In this document: in pieces, positions 17,602 to 26,515 of the stretch
How the letters are laid out: every line of letters starts with the position of its first letter
How positions within the stretch are numbered: the first letter of the stretch is position 1
Assembly (NCBI GenBank): GCA_019753155.1
Contig: JAIELG010000019.1
Location: forward strand, 16,877 to 80,876
DNA from: Burkholderiales bacterium
Lineage (GTDB): Bacteria; Pseudomonadota; Gammaproteobacteria; Burkholderiales; JABEVD01
Length of the DNA stretch: 64,000 nucleotides
Direction: 5' to 3'
Notes under the pieces: generated by a model
Databases searched by the model: none
What the model was told of the DNA's origin: nothing
The model's input: only the letters and a program-made list of their open reading frames with translations
Program-made: the position numbers and the translations under genes

Positions 17602-19566
17602 ATGGTATATGATTTCAAACTAAAAAGCATGCTGGTGGCGCTGCCGGTTTCGACAGCGCTGGCCCTTTCAGGATGCGGCGGCGGTGGTGGCGGCAGCACC
17701 GCCGCGACGACACCCGCAGCGGGTGGAACGTCGATTTCGCTGAGTCCGGTCAAGGGAAGATTTTCCGGGACCTGCAATGTCTCGGTGGCGTCCACCGCCA
17801 ATCCCGGCACGCCCATCTTCGGCCCCACCCCGACAGCGATCGCTGCCGACGGTACGGTGAGCGTCACCCTGCCCGCCGGTTCCACGGGGCCCTATGTGGT
17901 CTCGCTGCTGGGGGACGGCTCCGGCCAGTGCAAGTATTTCAACGACAGCGCGACAAACCCGCAAAATGTCCCCCTGAATCAGGGTCAGAGCCTGAATGCG
18001 CTGGTGCCGGGCAACCAGATTTCTTCCGGCGCCAAGATCGCCATCACTGCGCTCACCGAATCCGCCTATCAGGCAGCTTCCGCGGCCAACGGCGGGAACG
18101 TTAACGGCCTGACCGACAACGATCCGAAGATTACTCAAGGCATTATCGCCGCGCTGAACTCGGCCGGGGTTTCCTCTGTCCCTGTGACCAGCTTCTTCGC
18201 GCCCCCCACCGTGATCCCAGCATCCGGCGTGCAAGCAAACGACGATCTGGGCCGCGCGCTGGTAAAAATCGCCCGCCAGAACAGTGGCGGCGATGAGATC
18301 GCAGCCATTCGCGCCAATGCCCTGCTGGCTGCAGCAGCGCTTCTGCAGCAGAACAATGCTGCTTCCGCTACGGCTCTGACCAATCTGGCCAACAATCTGG
18401 CGGCATCCTTCGTTCCTGAAACCGGCGCGGAATCTTTCGCTTCGCATGTCCAGGCAACTCAAGGCGCGGCAGCTTCAGCCGTGGCGAATTCCGCCGGAGT
18501 TACTTCTTTCACCAACGATCTTACCTCGGGCAGCGGGCTGCGCAAAGTGGCGTTTGGCTGGACCATGCCTATCGGGAATTCAACGACCAGTGTGGCGGCT
18601 CACGGCATGGTGATCAAGGCGACGTTGTCGAACGCGGTATATGCGGTTACCCGCACGCTTTCCAAACTGATTAACGGATCATGGACAACGGCCACAGCCG
18701 CCAGCCAGTATGCATTGGGCGCAACAGGCTGGGTGGACCAGAAGACCAACGCCATCAGTTTCAGCTTGAACAGCGACGGTACGGCGCGAGTCACTCAGGA
18801 CGGGTTCGGAACCTATCCCGCAATCTTCACCCGGATGGATCTGAACGGAGTGCCATTCGCATCCGCAGTCAGCGGAAATTTCGCGAATAACAACGGCGCA
18901 TTCAACGGCATGCAGTCATTTACCGCGATCGGCCCCAACGGTCAGGAAATCCTGAATGCGAGCGGAGTTCCGGCTGCTTCTGGAAATACCGTATCGCTAT
19001 CCGGCACCTTCGGACCCGGCGCATATGCATACAACAGCATGCCGACAGCTTCCGCAACCGCGTCTCAGGATATCTACGTGATGTCGACCAAACCCAGCAT
19101 CAACATGGGATACGACTTCAATACGGTATATGACACCAGCAACAACGTTCTGAGCGCAATGCCTGCTTCGGGCCCATTTTGCATGGGCGGGTTCTTCCTG
19201 CAGCCTGCTACTGGAGGCACCTACAATGTTTACGGTATCCTGATGAACGGAATGCAGCCCTTGGCCACTCCGGCGAATCCCTGCCCGGCCCTGCCGAACG
19301 GATTCCAGCCGCAGGGCACGGTCTCCATAGCGCAGCAAACGCTCAATGGCGGAGTAAGCGTGTGGCTGATAACCCGACTGAGCGGCTCGCCGGGCATGAC
19401 CCCGAACAACCAGTTCATCGCAGTAGGACCTGACGACGGGAAATTGCATATCGGCATGAAAACTCCTGCAGGAGCGCCGCTGTCGTTCATGGGCGGGGGC
19501 AATGTGGCCGTCAACGCGACTGCTGCCACGGCGATCGGCACGGCATTGGGATTGCCGAACCTCTAA
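17602..19566 (+). CDS. large polyglycine lipoprotein of unknown function
   Basis: A 654-residue exported lipoprotein not assigned to a known family. The signal ends in the lipobox ALSGC, followed by a run of glycines; the residue after Cys is Gly, so outer-membrane delivery is expected. The start 17602 is chosen because GGGAGA lies six bases before it; ATG 17578 would add eight residues. The body is rich in A, G, N, S and T, has very few Cys, a helical A/N-rich stretch around 215-290 and beta-like repeats after 310. Composition resembles surface-exposed secreted proteins. It follows the T2SS arm and precedes a PglL-like glycosyltransferase, and a strong terminator follows it. It may be a T2SS substrate, but this is inference. 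Confidence 0.75.
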   Translation: MVYDFKLKSMLVALPVSTALALSGCGGGGGGSTAATTPAAGGTSISLSPVKGRFSGTCNVSVASTANPGTPIFGPTPTAIAADGTVSVTLPAGSTGPYVVSLLGDGSGQCKYFNDSATNPQNVPLNQGQSLNALVPGNQISSGAKIAITALTESAYQAASAANGGNVNGLTDNDPKITQGIIAALNSAGVSSVPVTSFFAPPTVIPASGVQANDDLGRALVKIARQNSGGDEIAAIRANALLAAAALLQQNNAASATALTNLANNLAASFVPETGAESFASHVQATQGAAASAVANSAGVTSFTNDLTSGSGLRKVAFGWTMPIGNSTTSVAAHGMVIKATLSNAVYAVTRTLSKLINGSWTTATAASQYALGATGWVDQKTNAISFSLNSDGTARVTQDGFGTYPAIFTRMDLNGVPFASAVSGNFANNNGAFNGMQSFTAIGPNGQEILNASGVPAASGNTVSLSGTFGPGAYAYNSMPTASATASQDIYVMSTKPSINMGYDFNTVYDTSNNVLSAMPASGPFCMGGFFLQPATGGTYNVYGILMNGMQPLATPANPCPALPNGFQPQGTVSIAQQTLNGGVSVWLITRLSGSPGMTPNNQFIAVGPDDGKLHIGMKTPAGAPLSFMGGGNVAVNATAATAIGTALGLPNL

Positions 19567-19592
19567 TCGGATGTGCAATGCATCCTGCAATG

Positions 19593-19620
19593 CCGGTTCC
19601 CCCAGGGGAACCGGTTTTTT
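19593..19620 (+). terminator. rho-independent terminator after the lipoprotein gene
   Basis: A perfect 10-base stem (CCGGTTCCCC 19593-19602, GGGGAACCGG 19605-19614) is followed by six T. It lies 26 bases after the stop codon and separates this gene from the downstream PglL-like gene. Confidence 0.9.
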
Positions 19621-19662
19621 GCTTCTGGCTGACACAATTTAACATCGGGTAAATCTTTCCCC

Positions 19663-21468
19663 ATGCCGAAGAAAACCCTCTCCTTCGATTATTTCGCGCC
19701 GCTCATGCTCGGCCTCATGTGGACATGGCCTTTCCTCTATCCCGTGCATCAGCTTCCCATCACCACGTTCTACCAGGAATGGGGTGCGGCATTGCTGGGG
19801 TTTTCCGCAGGTTTCTGGATGCTTCTTAAGCGCGATTTCTGGCAGCAGGCTGAAATCCCGTGCATCGTGATGTTGCCTTTGGGACTCGCGCTCGTCGTCC
19901 TGGTCCAGAGTCTGGCAGGCATGCTCCCCTATTTCGAGCAAACCCTGCTGGTGCTGCTTTATTTCCTGTGGGCGGCCCTGCTCATGGTGACCGGTTCCCA
20001 TTTACGCCGCCGAGTGGGCCTGCCGCGTCTTGCGCTGGTGCTTGCATCGTGTCTTGTGATCGGTGGAGAACTCAACGCGCTCGCCGGAATATTGCAGCAT
20101 TTCAAATGGCATACCTTTCTCGACCCGTACCTGACCCCGAAATTGATGGTGCAAATCTACGGCAATATCGCGCAGCCTAATCATTATGCGAATTACCTCA
20201 TGCTCTCACTGGTTTCCATCCTTTTTCTTCACGGGAAGGACAGGATCAATACGCTTGCGGCCACAGCGCTGGCGCTGCCGCTTTTATTCGTTCTTGCGCT
20301 GTGCGGCTCGCGCAGCACCTGGCTGTATCTCGCCGCCATCGCGGCATTGAGTTATTTCTTTCGCAGGAGGGATGCGCAATCCGCTCCTCCCGCACGCTAT
20401 CTGCTATGGATCGCGGCGGGATTCTTGCTGATGAACGGCATCGTCAAGCTGCCCTGGCTGGCTGGAGGATCACTGGATAGCCTGACTCCGCTCGATCGCA
20501 TGTTCAGCGCGGTAAAGGGCGTGGGAGCAGTGGGCGGCAGCGTCGACAGCGGCAGCATCAGGCTTTTTCTGTGGCAAGAAGCGGGATCGATATTCCTGCA
20601 TGCGCCGCTTTTGGGGATAGGCTTCGGACAATACGCCTGGCAGCACTTCCAGTTGCTCCCCACCCTGCACATGACTTATATGGGTGGCATGTACAATAAT
20701 GCGCACAACCTCGTTTTCCAGATTGCCGCAGAAATGGGAAGCGCCGGATTGCTGGTTCTATTCGGCTCGCTGATTTTCTGGATAATGCAGACACGCCGCC
20801 GGATGCCGTCTCTGGAGGACTGGTGGGCTTATGCGCTGCTTGCCGTCCTCTTCATACACAGCCTGCTCGAATATCCGCTTTGGTATGCCTATTTTCTCGG
20901 CATTGCCGCGCTTCTTATGGGCATGCTGGATCACACTCGTTTCAGGCTCCGTCCGCCCATCCTGTATCGTATTCCGGTCTATGTGATGCTTGTTTTCGGG
21001 CTGGCATCGATTCAACAACTGTACGAGAATTTTTCCCGGCTGGAATATATCCTCGCCGATCGTCCTGTTGCAGCGAACGACACGGCTTATCTGACGAGAA
21101 TCTGGCAGAATATGGCGCTCGTCCAGCAGGAATCCGTTTTACGTCCTTATGCCGAGTTGTTCGCCGGATTGACGATGGATTCTGCGCCCGCATCGATCGA
21201 AAACAAACTCGCCCTGTGCGAACGGGTTATCAGGTTTTCACCCAACGAATCCATTGCTTACAAGTATGTTCTGCTGCTTGCCCTGAACGACAGGAACATC
21301 GAGGCGAAAACGCAGATCGAGCGGGCTATATGGTCCTATCCGCAAAAATTCAATGTGTTTCGCATGCAACTGGTTTTCCTGGCTCAGGCCGACCCCAGGC
21401 AATTTTCCAGCTTGCTGGAATATGCCGATTCGAGGTATGCCGCGTATCGGGGCTGGCTGAGGAAGTGA
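19663..21468 (+). CDS. PglL/PilO-type protein O-oligosaccharyltransferase (Wzy_C family)
   Basis: A 601-residue inner-membrane enzyme with about 12 spans in the first 440 residues. Two family signatures are clear: GNIAQPNHYANYLML (His174) and the periplasmic-loop motif YNNAHNLVFQIAAEMG (His348), the latter in the position of the essential His of neisserial PglL. The soluble C-terminal part (about 460-601) resembles the Wzy_C_2 helical repeat. Such enzymes transfer lipid-linked glycans to Ser/Thr of periplasmic proteins; WaaL O-antigen ligases are related, but the PNH motif and C-terminal extension favour PglL. The acceptor is unknown; neighbouring lipoproteins are candidates. It converges with DUF3443, 2 bases apart. 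Confidence 0.82.
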   Translation: MPKKTLSFDYFAPLMLGLMWTWPFLYPVHQLPITTFYQEWGAALLGFSAGFWMLLKRDFWQQAEIPCIVMLPLGLALVVLVQSLAGMLPYFEQTLLVLLYFLWAALLMVTGSHLRRRVGLPRLALVLASCLVIGGELNALAGILQHFKWHTFLDPYLTPKLMVQIYGNIAQPNHYANYLMLSLVSILFLHGKDRINTLAATALALPLLFVLALCGSRSTWLYLAAIAALSYFFRRRDAQSAPPARYLLWIAAGFLLMNGIVKLPWLAGGSLDSLTPLDRMFSAVKGVGAVGGSVDSGSIRLFLWQEAGSIFLHAPLLGIGFGQYAWQHFQLLPTLHMTYMGGMYNNAHNLVFQIAAEMGSAGLLVLFGSLIFWIMQTRRRMPSLEDWWAYALLAVLFIHSLLEYPLWYAYFLGIAALLMGMLDHTRFRLRPPILYRIPVYVMLVFGLASIQQLYENFSRLEYILADRPVAANDTAYLTRIWQNMALVQQESVLRPYAELFAGLTMDSAPASIENKLALCERVIRFSPNESIAYKYVLLLALNDRNIEAKTQIERAIWSYPQKFNVFRMQLVFLAQADPRQFSSLLEYADSRYAAYRGWLRK

Positions 21469-21470
21469 GG

Positions 21471-22667
21471 TCAGAACGCGACGAAAGGCCCGGTGCCCCA
21501 TGGAGTTACAGCGCCGCTGATTGCAAAATAGACATTGCGCCCGAAGAAAAACGGAAGTCCCCAATCGAACGAGGTGGGGTCGCTCGAGTTCCCCGCGAGG
21601 TTGCTGAATGTCGCGTAGTTCGATGTCAGCAGTTGCGTGCCGTTACCAACCGAAAAATTGACGGTGACCGAAGATGTGGCGGATGCGGAAGGCTGCATGA
21701 TCGCCGTCAACTGTTGCGTCGATGCCGGGCAATAATAGCTGGCATTAGTACATGCCGGTATGGTCGCATCCGGGAAGAACAGCCCATTGGAGCCGCTGTC
21801 TACGAAGCTGTTGGTTAGCGTTGCTCCCTTGTACAGCGTAGTGAAATTACCGAAACCGTTCAAGGCGATCATCGAAGTCGCCCCGAATGCGTTGTTGCTG
21901 CGCGTCCCAATGCCGAAAATCAGGGATCCCGTCACATTCAACACGCCGGAAGCCGGCACCTGGGGCAATTCCAGGATGATGCCGTTGTTGTCGGAAGCAA
22001 GCTTGGCAACAGGATTTTTTACCAGAGCGCTGACCGGCTCTCCCATTGATACACAGCCCGAAGCAAAACATTCGAAATAGATGCCATTGTTCGCCTGCTG
22101 GCAATTCGGGCCGCAGTCATAGGGAAATACGCCTATGCCGAGGATGCCGTTCGCATTCATGGCGGAAGCACTGCCAAGCGACTTTCCCGTACAGCTTGCC
22201 GGCAGCGCGGGCACAGGCGTCGCATTGACGTCGTCGATCACCTGTATGGGCAATCCATAAGCCGTCTCCCCTCCCATGACAACATCGGCAAGCTGCACCT
22301 TTCCCCAGGTATATCCGCTCGCGAATTGTGTGCATTCGGAAAGCGGTCCCCCGCCCGCCCCGATTTCCGTCGACAGCGCGACAGAGGGTATGGCCGACTT
22401 CAGCAGTCGTATGCCATATGAGCCGGTATCGACGAGCATATTGGGAATGACCTGACAATTTGAGGTGTTCGGCATGCAGATCATGATGCTCGCCAGCAGG
22501 ATATTGACGTTGGTCGGATTCTGGGCGGTGTATACGGCTATCACGTTCGTTCCGGGTGTGGGAGTCGAATTGATTGCAGCCGGGGCGACAGATGGCGAAC
22601 TGCCGCCGCCCCCCCCGCCGCATCCTGACAGGAGCAGGCACAGCCAAAACAAGCGCAGATTTTTCAT
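21471..22667 (-). CDS. DUF3443 lipoprotein with pepsin-like DTG/DSG motifs
   Basis: A 398-residue lipoprotein: signal MKNLRLFWLCLLLSGC (lipid Cys at 16), then six glycines. DUF3443 family. Two aspartic-protease-like motifs are visible, LVDTGSYGIRLL (D80) and FVDSGSNGLFF (D290), about 210 residues apart, and NGILGIGVF matches the pepsin GILGLG element after the flap. The layout suggests a two-lobed A1-like fold, but activity is unproven. There are several Cys pairs (for example CGPNC, ECFASGC). The start overlaps the DUF2844 stop by 4 bases (ATGA), so they are translated together. Confidence 0.85.
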   Translation of the reverse strand: MKNLRLFWLCLLLSGCGGGGGGSSPSVAPAAINSTPTPGTNVIAVYTAQNPTNVNILLASIMICMPNTSNCQVIPNMLVDTGSYGIRLLKSAIPSVALSTEIGAGGGPLSECTQFASGYTWGKVQLADVVMGGETAYGLPIQVIDDVNATPVPALPASCTGKSLGSASAMNANGILGIGVFPYDCGPNCQQANNGIYFECFASGCVSMGEPVSALVKNPVAKLASDNNGIILELPQVPASGVLNVTGSLIFGIGTRSNNAFGATSMIALNGFGNFTTLYKGATLTNSFVDSGSNGLFFPDATIPACTNASYYCPASTQQLTAIMQPSASATSSVTVNFSVGNGTQLLTSNYATFSNLAGNSSDPTSFDWGLPFFFGRNVYFAISGAVTPWGTGPFVAF

Positions 22668-23110
22668 TGGATATCGGAAGGCGGCACGCCTGTCGGCAGA
22701 ATGGAAGGAAGATAGGCCTGGCCCCAGAAAGCCCTCATGTGGCCGCTTGAGCGGACGACCAGATTCGGGGTCACGACATTGACGGGCCCGATTCCGGAAG
22801 GAATAGCCTTGAGGTAAGCGTCGAAATAGGTTCCGAGAATCTGCTTCAGATTCGGTATGACCGGCCCCTGCCAGGAAAGGCCGAATACCGTCCCGGTGAT
22901 GCTGTCGGCATATTCGCGCACGACAGTACCGGAGGGCAGCTTCAATTCACTCACGGTATAGCGAGGCATCGCAGTCGATTGCATCGTTGCCGGCAATGCC
23001 GTTTTGTCGGCGATAACGGAATCCGCATTCCCGCCGAGCGTCGCCCATGCATGCATGGGGACAAGCAGCGCCGCCAGGATCGGGAATTTATTAAATCCAT
23101 TGACACTCAT
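22664..23110 (-). CDS. DUF2844 secreted protein, partner of DUF3443
   Basis: A 148-residue exported protein with a signal peptide (ILAALLVPMHAWA, cut before TLGG). Family marks are the mature start ATLGG, the central VVREYADSITGTVFGLSWQGPVIPNLKQILGTYF and the terminal SGHMRAFWGQAYLP. DUF2844 proteins are of unknown function and are often encoded just before DUF3443, as here. It is 4 bases from the stop of the upstream acyl-CoA synthetase gene, so may belong to its transcript. Confidence 0.85.
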   Translation of the reverse strand: MSVNGFNKFPILAALLVPMHAWATLGGNADSVIADKTALPATMQSTAMPRYTVSELKLPSGTVVREYADSITGTVFGLSWQGPVIPNLKQILGTYFDAYLKAIPSGIGPVNVVTPNLVVRSSGHMRAFWGQAYLPSILPTGVPPSDIQ

Positions 23111-23114
23111 TTAT

Positions 23115-24923
23115 TCAATACCTTGAGTAAAATTCTTCAATCTCTTTCGAGAATTTATCGGCAACCTTCGCCCGCTTGAGTTTCAATGTCGGGGTCAGAA
23201 GCCCGTTCTCTATGCTCCATGGCTCGGTCAGAAGCAGGACGCGGGAAATCTTGGCATAGCCGGGAAACTCCCGAATCTGGCGCGCGATGCGCTCCAGCGC
23301 TTTTTTCTCCGCGCGCCTGTCTCTCGGCGATTCGGCCGCAGCGGGATCGAGTCCGATTTCCTTTGCAAGATTCGCCCATGCATCGATATTCAGAACCGCG
23401 AGCGCAATAAGGCACGGGCGCCCTTCTCCGCACACCATCACCTGCTCGAACAGGCGATCGCGCAAGATGGCCTGCTGCATATCCGCCGGCGGAACCTTCT
23501 CGCCGTTGGACATGACGATGATCTCCTTCAGCCGTCCGGTGATATAGATATGCCCCGTTCCCGAGATCCTCGCCATGTCCCCGGTATTGAGCCATCCGTC
23601 CGGAGAAATCATGGCTTGTGTCGCAGCCTTGTTGTTCCAATAGCCTATCATGTTGCAGGGGCTTCTGACCAGAAGCGCATCGTGCTCGCCTATGCGCACT
23701 TCGATTCCATGAAGCGGCAGGCCGGCACTGTCCGGGAAATTGTTTTCCATGCAGTTGACGCTGATGATGGGGCTGGTTTCAGTAAGGCCGTAACCTTGCA
23801 GCAGCGGCAGGCCCAGGGATACGAACAATCCCGATATTTCACGAGGCAGGGGGGCGCCGCCGCTGATCGAAAGACGCAACCTCCCCCCGAAGCGCTTCAA
23901 TACCTTGTCGGCAACGAGCGCCTGCAATACCGGCCAAAGCAGCAGGGACACATGCCATGGCGCCCTGCCCTGGCGATATTCGAAGCGTCTCCAGCCTGTC
24001 GTTTCCGTCATGCGGAACAGCATGCGCGAAAATCCCGATCCCCTGTCGAGATTCACGTGTACCGAATTGTAAATCCGCTCGTAAATCCTTGGCACGGATA
24101 CCAGAATGGTCGGGCGGACAAGCTGCATGTCCTCCAGCAGAACCTGTATGGATCGGGAAAAGGCCAGGGTCGCTCCCGCCATGACGCTGATGTAATACCC
24201 GACCGTGCGTTCGAAAGTATGCGAAAGCGGCAAAAATGAAAGCAGGACATCGTCCGGACCTATCGGCAGGGTGAGAAGTCCGGCATAGGCGTTGTAGAGT
24301 ATGTTATGGTGGGACAACATGACTCCTTTCGGATGCCCTGTAGTGCCGGAAGTGTAGATGATCGTGGCCAGGGCATCGCGGTCCATGCAGGGCGAATCCT
24401 GCAATTTTGCGGCATCGGGCAGCCAGTTCGAAGCTGAAACGAGGCGATTTTCGTCGCGATCGTCGATTTTCGCCAGGCTCACGAAGCGCTTCACGCAGTC
24501 CAGATGTTCTCCAACGCTTTTCAGCGCTTTCCACTGGCTCTCCGTCTCGAAAAGCAGCACCCTGATCTGTGCGTCGTTCGCGATGTAGGCGGCATTTTCA
24601 GGCCTGTCCACAGTGTAGAGCGGCACCACCACGAGGCCGAGGGACAATGCCGCCTGATCGAACATCACCCATTGCGGACAATTGCGCAGCATCAACCCCA
24701 CTCTATCTCCCTGAGCCAGTCCTTCGGCAATCAGCGCCCCCTGCCAGCGCGCCACTTCATTTTTCGCTTCCGTCCATGTCATGTCGCGCCAGCAGCCGTC
24801 ATTGAAATGGCGATAGGCGACGGCGCCGGGCGAGAGGCGCGTGCGTTCGAGGAACAATCCATGCAGGGTCAACGCCTGCTCGGGTGTTATAAGGTGGTCC
24901 GTGTTATGCGTCGTTCGATTCAT
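23115..24923 (-). CDS. long-chain fatty-acid--CoA ligase (AMP-forming)
   Basis: A 602-residue AMP-dependent synthetase of the long-chain (FadD15/FAA1-like) branch. Seen are the phosphate loop IIYTSGTTGHPKGVMLSHHN, the motif LQGYGLTETSPIISVN, GWLNTGDMARI and the C-terminal lysine region ITGRLKEIIVMSNGEKVPP. It activates fatty acids to acyl-CoA. Start 24923 (MNRTTHN) is chosen because the longer frame to 24974 reads through the rhlE terminator hairpin. A TATAAT lies only about 10 bases before this ATG, so the transcript may be almost leaderless. DUF2844 and DUF3443 follow closely. Confidence 0.9.
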   Translation of the reverse strand: MNRTTHNTDHLITPEQALTLHGLFLERTRLSPGAVAYRHFNDGCWRDMTWTEAKNEVARWQGALIAEGLAQGDRVGLMLRNCPQWVMFDQAALSLGLVVVPLYTVDRPENAAYIANDAQIRVLLFETESQWKALKSVGEHLDCVKRFVSLAKIDDRDENRLVSASNWLPDAAKLQDSPCMDRDALATIIYTSGTTGHPKGVMLSHHNILYNAYAGLLTLPIGPDDVLLSFLPLSHTFERTVGYYISVMAGATLAFSRSIQVLLEDMQLVRPTILVSVPRIYERIYNSVHVNLDRGSGFSRMLFRMTETTGWRRFEYRQGRAPWHVSLLLWPVLQALVADKVLKRFGGRLRLSISGGAPLPREISGLFVSLGLPLLQGYGLTETSPIISVNCMENNFPDSAGLPLHGIEVRIGEHDALLVRSPCNMIGYWNNKAATQAMISPDGWLNTGDMARISGTGHIYITGRLKEIIVMSNGEKVPPADMQQAILRDRLFEQVMVCGEGRPCLIALAVLNIDAWANLAKEIGLDPAAAESPRDRRAEKKALERIARQIREFPGYAKISRVLLLTEPWSIENGLLTPTLKLKRAKVADKFSKEIEEFYSRY

Positions 24924-24933
24924 GGTTATCGAT

Positions 24934-24939
24934 ATTATA
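24934..24939 (-). promoter_or_regulatory. -10 box (TATAAT) just upstream of the acyl-CoA ligase
   Basis: On the minus strand TATAAT sits between the rhlE terminator and the ATG at 24923, ten bases from it. A matching -35 is not evident, because the terminator stem occupies that place. Confidence 0.35.
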
Positions 24940-24944
24940 GGGCC

Positions 24945-24971
24945 AAAAAAACGGCCCTTTCGGGCCGTTTT
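24945..24971 (-). terminator. rho-independent terminator after rhlE
   Basis: A perfect palindrome, AAAACGGCCC (24948-24957) and GGGCCGTTTT (24962-24971), with a four-base loop, followed on the minus strand by a run of seven T. It lies 25 bases after the rhlE stop and is symmetrical enough to work in both directions. Confidence 0.9.
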
Positions 24972-24996
24972 CAACTTTTCTGAAATTCAGGGAGCT

Positions 24997-26256
24997 TTAC
25001 CTGTTCCCGCGATCGCGCGCGAATCGATCTCCCGTGCCTTTCCGGGGCGGAGCGCCATTTCTGAATTCACCCTTGCCGGCATAACTCTTCTTGTGGGTGA
25101 CGACAGGACGGTTCTTGAATTTAGGCTCAAGCCCTTCGATCACATGAGTGGCGATCTGCTGGCCGGTGAAGCGCTCTATTTTCTTGACATGCATGGCGTC
25201 CCGCCCGGAAGCAAAGGAGATGGCGATGCCGGTGGCTCCGGCGCGCCCGGTGCGGCCTATCCTGTGCACGTAATCCTCGGCAAACTTGGGCAGATCGAAA
25301 TTGATGACATGGGTGATTCCGGCCACATCGATTCCGCGCGCGGCCACATCAGTCGCGACCAATACCTTGATGCCGCCCTGGCGGAGCCTTGTGAGCGTGC
25401 GGGTACGCTCCCTCTGGCTCATGTCGCCATGCAATGCCGCAGCGTCATATCCCTTGGACAGCAGATCGTCAGCGAGCATGTCGGCATCGCGCTTCGTTGC
25501 CGTGAAAACAATCGCCTGCTTGAGGTCCAAATCGCGCAGCATGTGATCGAGAAGACGGGTCTTGTGGTGCATGTCGTCCACATAATGCAGCCGCTGCTCG
25601 ATGTTCTCGTGCTTTGCCGTTTGCGCTGCGATCTGGATGAGTCTGGGTTCCTTCATCAAGGCTGCGCCAAGCTTGGCGATTCCGCCTTCCAGCGTCGCCG
25701 AGAAGAGCACGGTCTGACGGGTCTTGGGCGTTGCAAAGGCGATTTTTTCGACATCGTCTATGAATCCCATGTCGAGCATCCTGTCCGCTTCGTCGAGAAT
25801 CAGCATTTCAAGACGCGAAAAATCGATTCTGCCGCGCTCCAGATGGTCGATCAGACGTCCGGGCGTTGCAACAAGAATGTCGACAGGTTGCGACAGAAGT
25901 TTGTTCTGCAGCGGATAAGGCATGCCGCCCAGAATCGTGACGACTTTGGCATTGCGCAGGTTTTTGCCGTATTTCGCGGCCGCAGCGCTCACCTGCTGCG
26001 CAAGCTCGCGGGTCGGGGTCAGGACGAGAATACGGGGGCCTTTGCCGGATACCCTGGAGGGTTCGACCAGCCTGTTGAGGGCCGGAAGCATGAATGCCGC
26101 CGTTTTTCCCGTTCCAGTCTGGGCGGAGGCCATCAGGTCATGCCCTGCGATGAGTTCGGGAATGGCTTTTTCCTGAATCGGCGTAGCGGTAGTGTAGCCG
26201 GTTTCTGCTACGGCCTTAAGGATAAGGGGATTGAGGTTCAGATTTTCGAATGACAC
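24997..26256 (-). CDS. rhlE: DEAD-box RNA helicase RhlE
   Basis: A 419-residue ATP-dependent RNA helicase with all core motifs: Q motif and ATPIQEKAIP, motif I AQTGTGKTAAF, Ia PTRELAQQV, II LDEADRMLDMGF, III FSATL, V VATDVAARGID and VI HRIGRTGRAG. The C-terminal tail is short and basic (about 70 residues, ending RFARDRGNR), as in RhlE rather than DeaD or SrmB. It acts in ribosome assembly and RNA turnover. The 259-base gap upstream, shared with typA, may hold a long 5' leader; its own terminator follows. Confidence 0.93.
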   Translation of the reverse strand: MSFENLNLNPLILKAVAETGYTTATPIQEKAIPELIAGHDLMASAQTGTGKTAAFMLPALNRLVEPSRVSGKGPRILVLTPTRELAQQVSAAAAKYGKNLRNAKVVTILGGMPYPLQNKLLSQPVDILVATPGRLIDHLERGRIDFSRLEMLILDEADRMLDMGFIDDVEKIAFATPKTRQTVLFSATLEGGIAKLGAALMKEPRLIQIAAQTAKHENIEQRLHYVDDMHHKTRLLDHMLRDLDLKQAIVFTATKRDADMLADDLLSKGYDAAALHGDMSQRERTRTLTRLRQGGIKVLVATDVAARGIDVAGITHVINFDLPKFAEDYVHRIGRTGRAGATGIAISFASGRDAMHVKKIERFTGQQIATHVIEGLEPKFKNRPVVTHKKSYAGKGEFRNGAPPRKGTGDRFARDRGNR

Positions 26257-26475
26257 GTGTTTTTCCTAAATGAATGAAATAAACGCGCGCAGGCAGATAA
26301 AGCCTAAAAGGGCAGAAAAAAGCCGCCAGCGCACCAACATCGTCGCTAACCGGCAATTTTCAATTTCCGTTTTGGAAAGGGAGGTCAGGGAACGATGAAA
26401 CAAATGGAAGTTAAGCCACAACAACCATATCCAGTGAATTATAACCGGATATAAAAAAAATTCCTAGTGTCTCTG

Positions 26476-26484
26476 TGATATAAT
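26476..26484 (+). promoter_or_regulatory. extended -10 promoter for typA
   Basis: TGATATAAT, an extended -10 (TGnTATAAT) with a perfect TATAAT at 26479-26484, about 31 bases before the typA ATG. No good -35 box lies 17 bases upstream, which fits extended -10 promoters. The gap 26257-26515 otherwise shows no gene. Confidence 0.6.
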
Positions 26485-26515
26485 TCAGCGTTTTTATCTA
26501 CCGAGTACCTTAATT

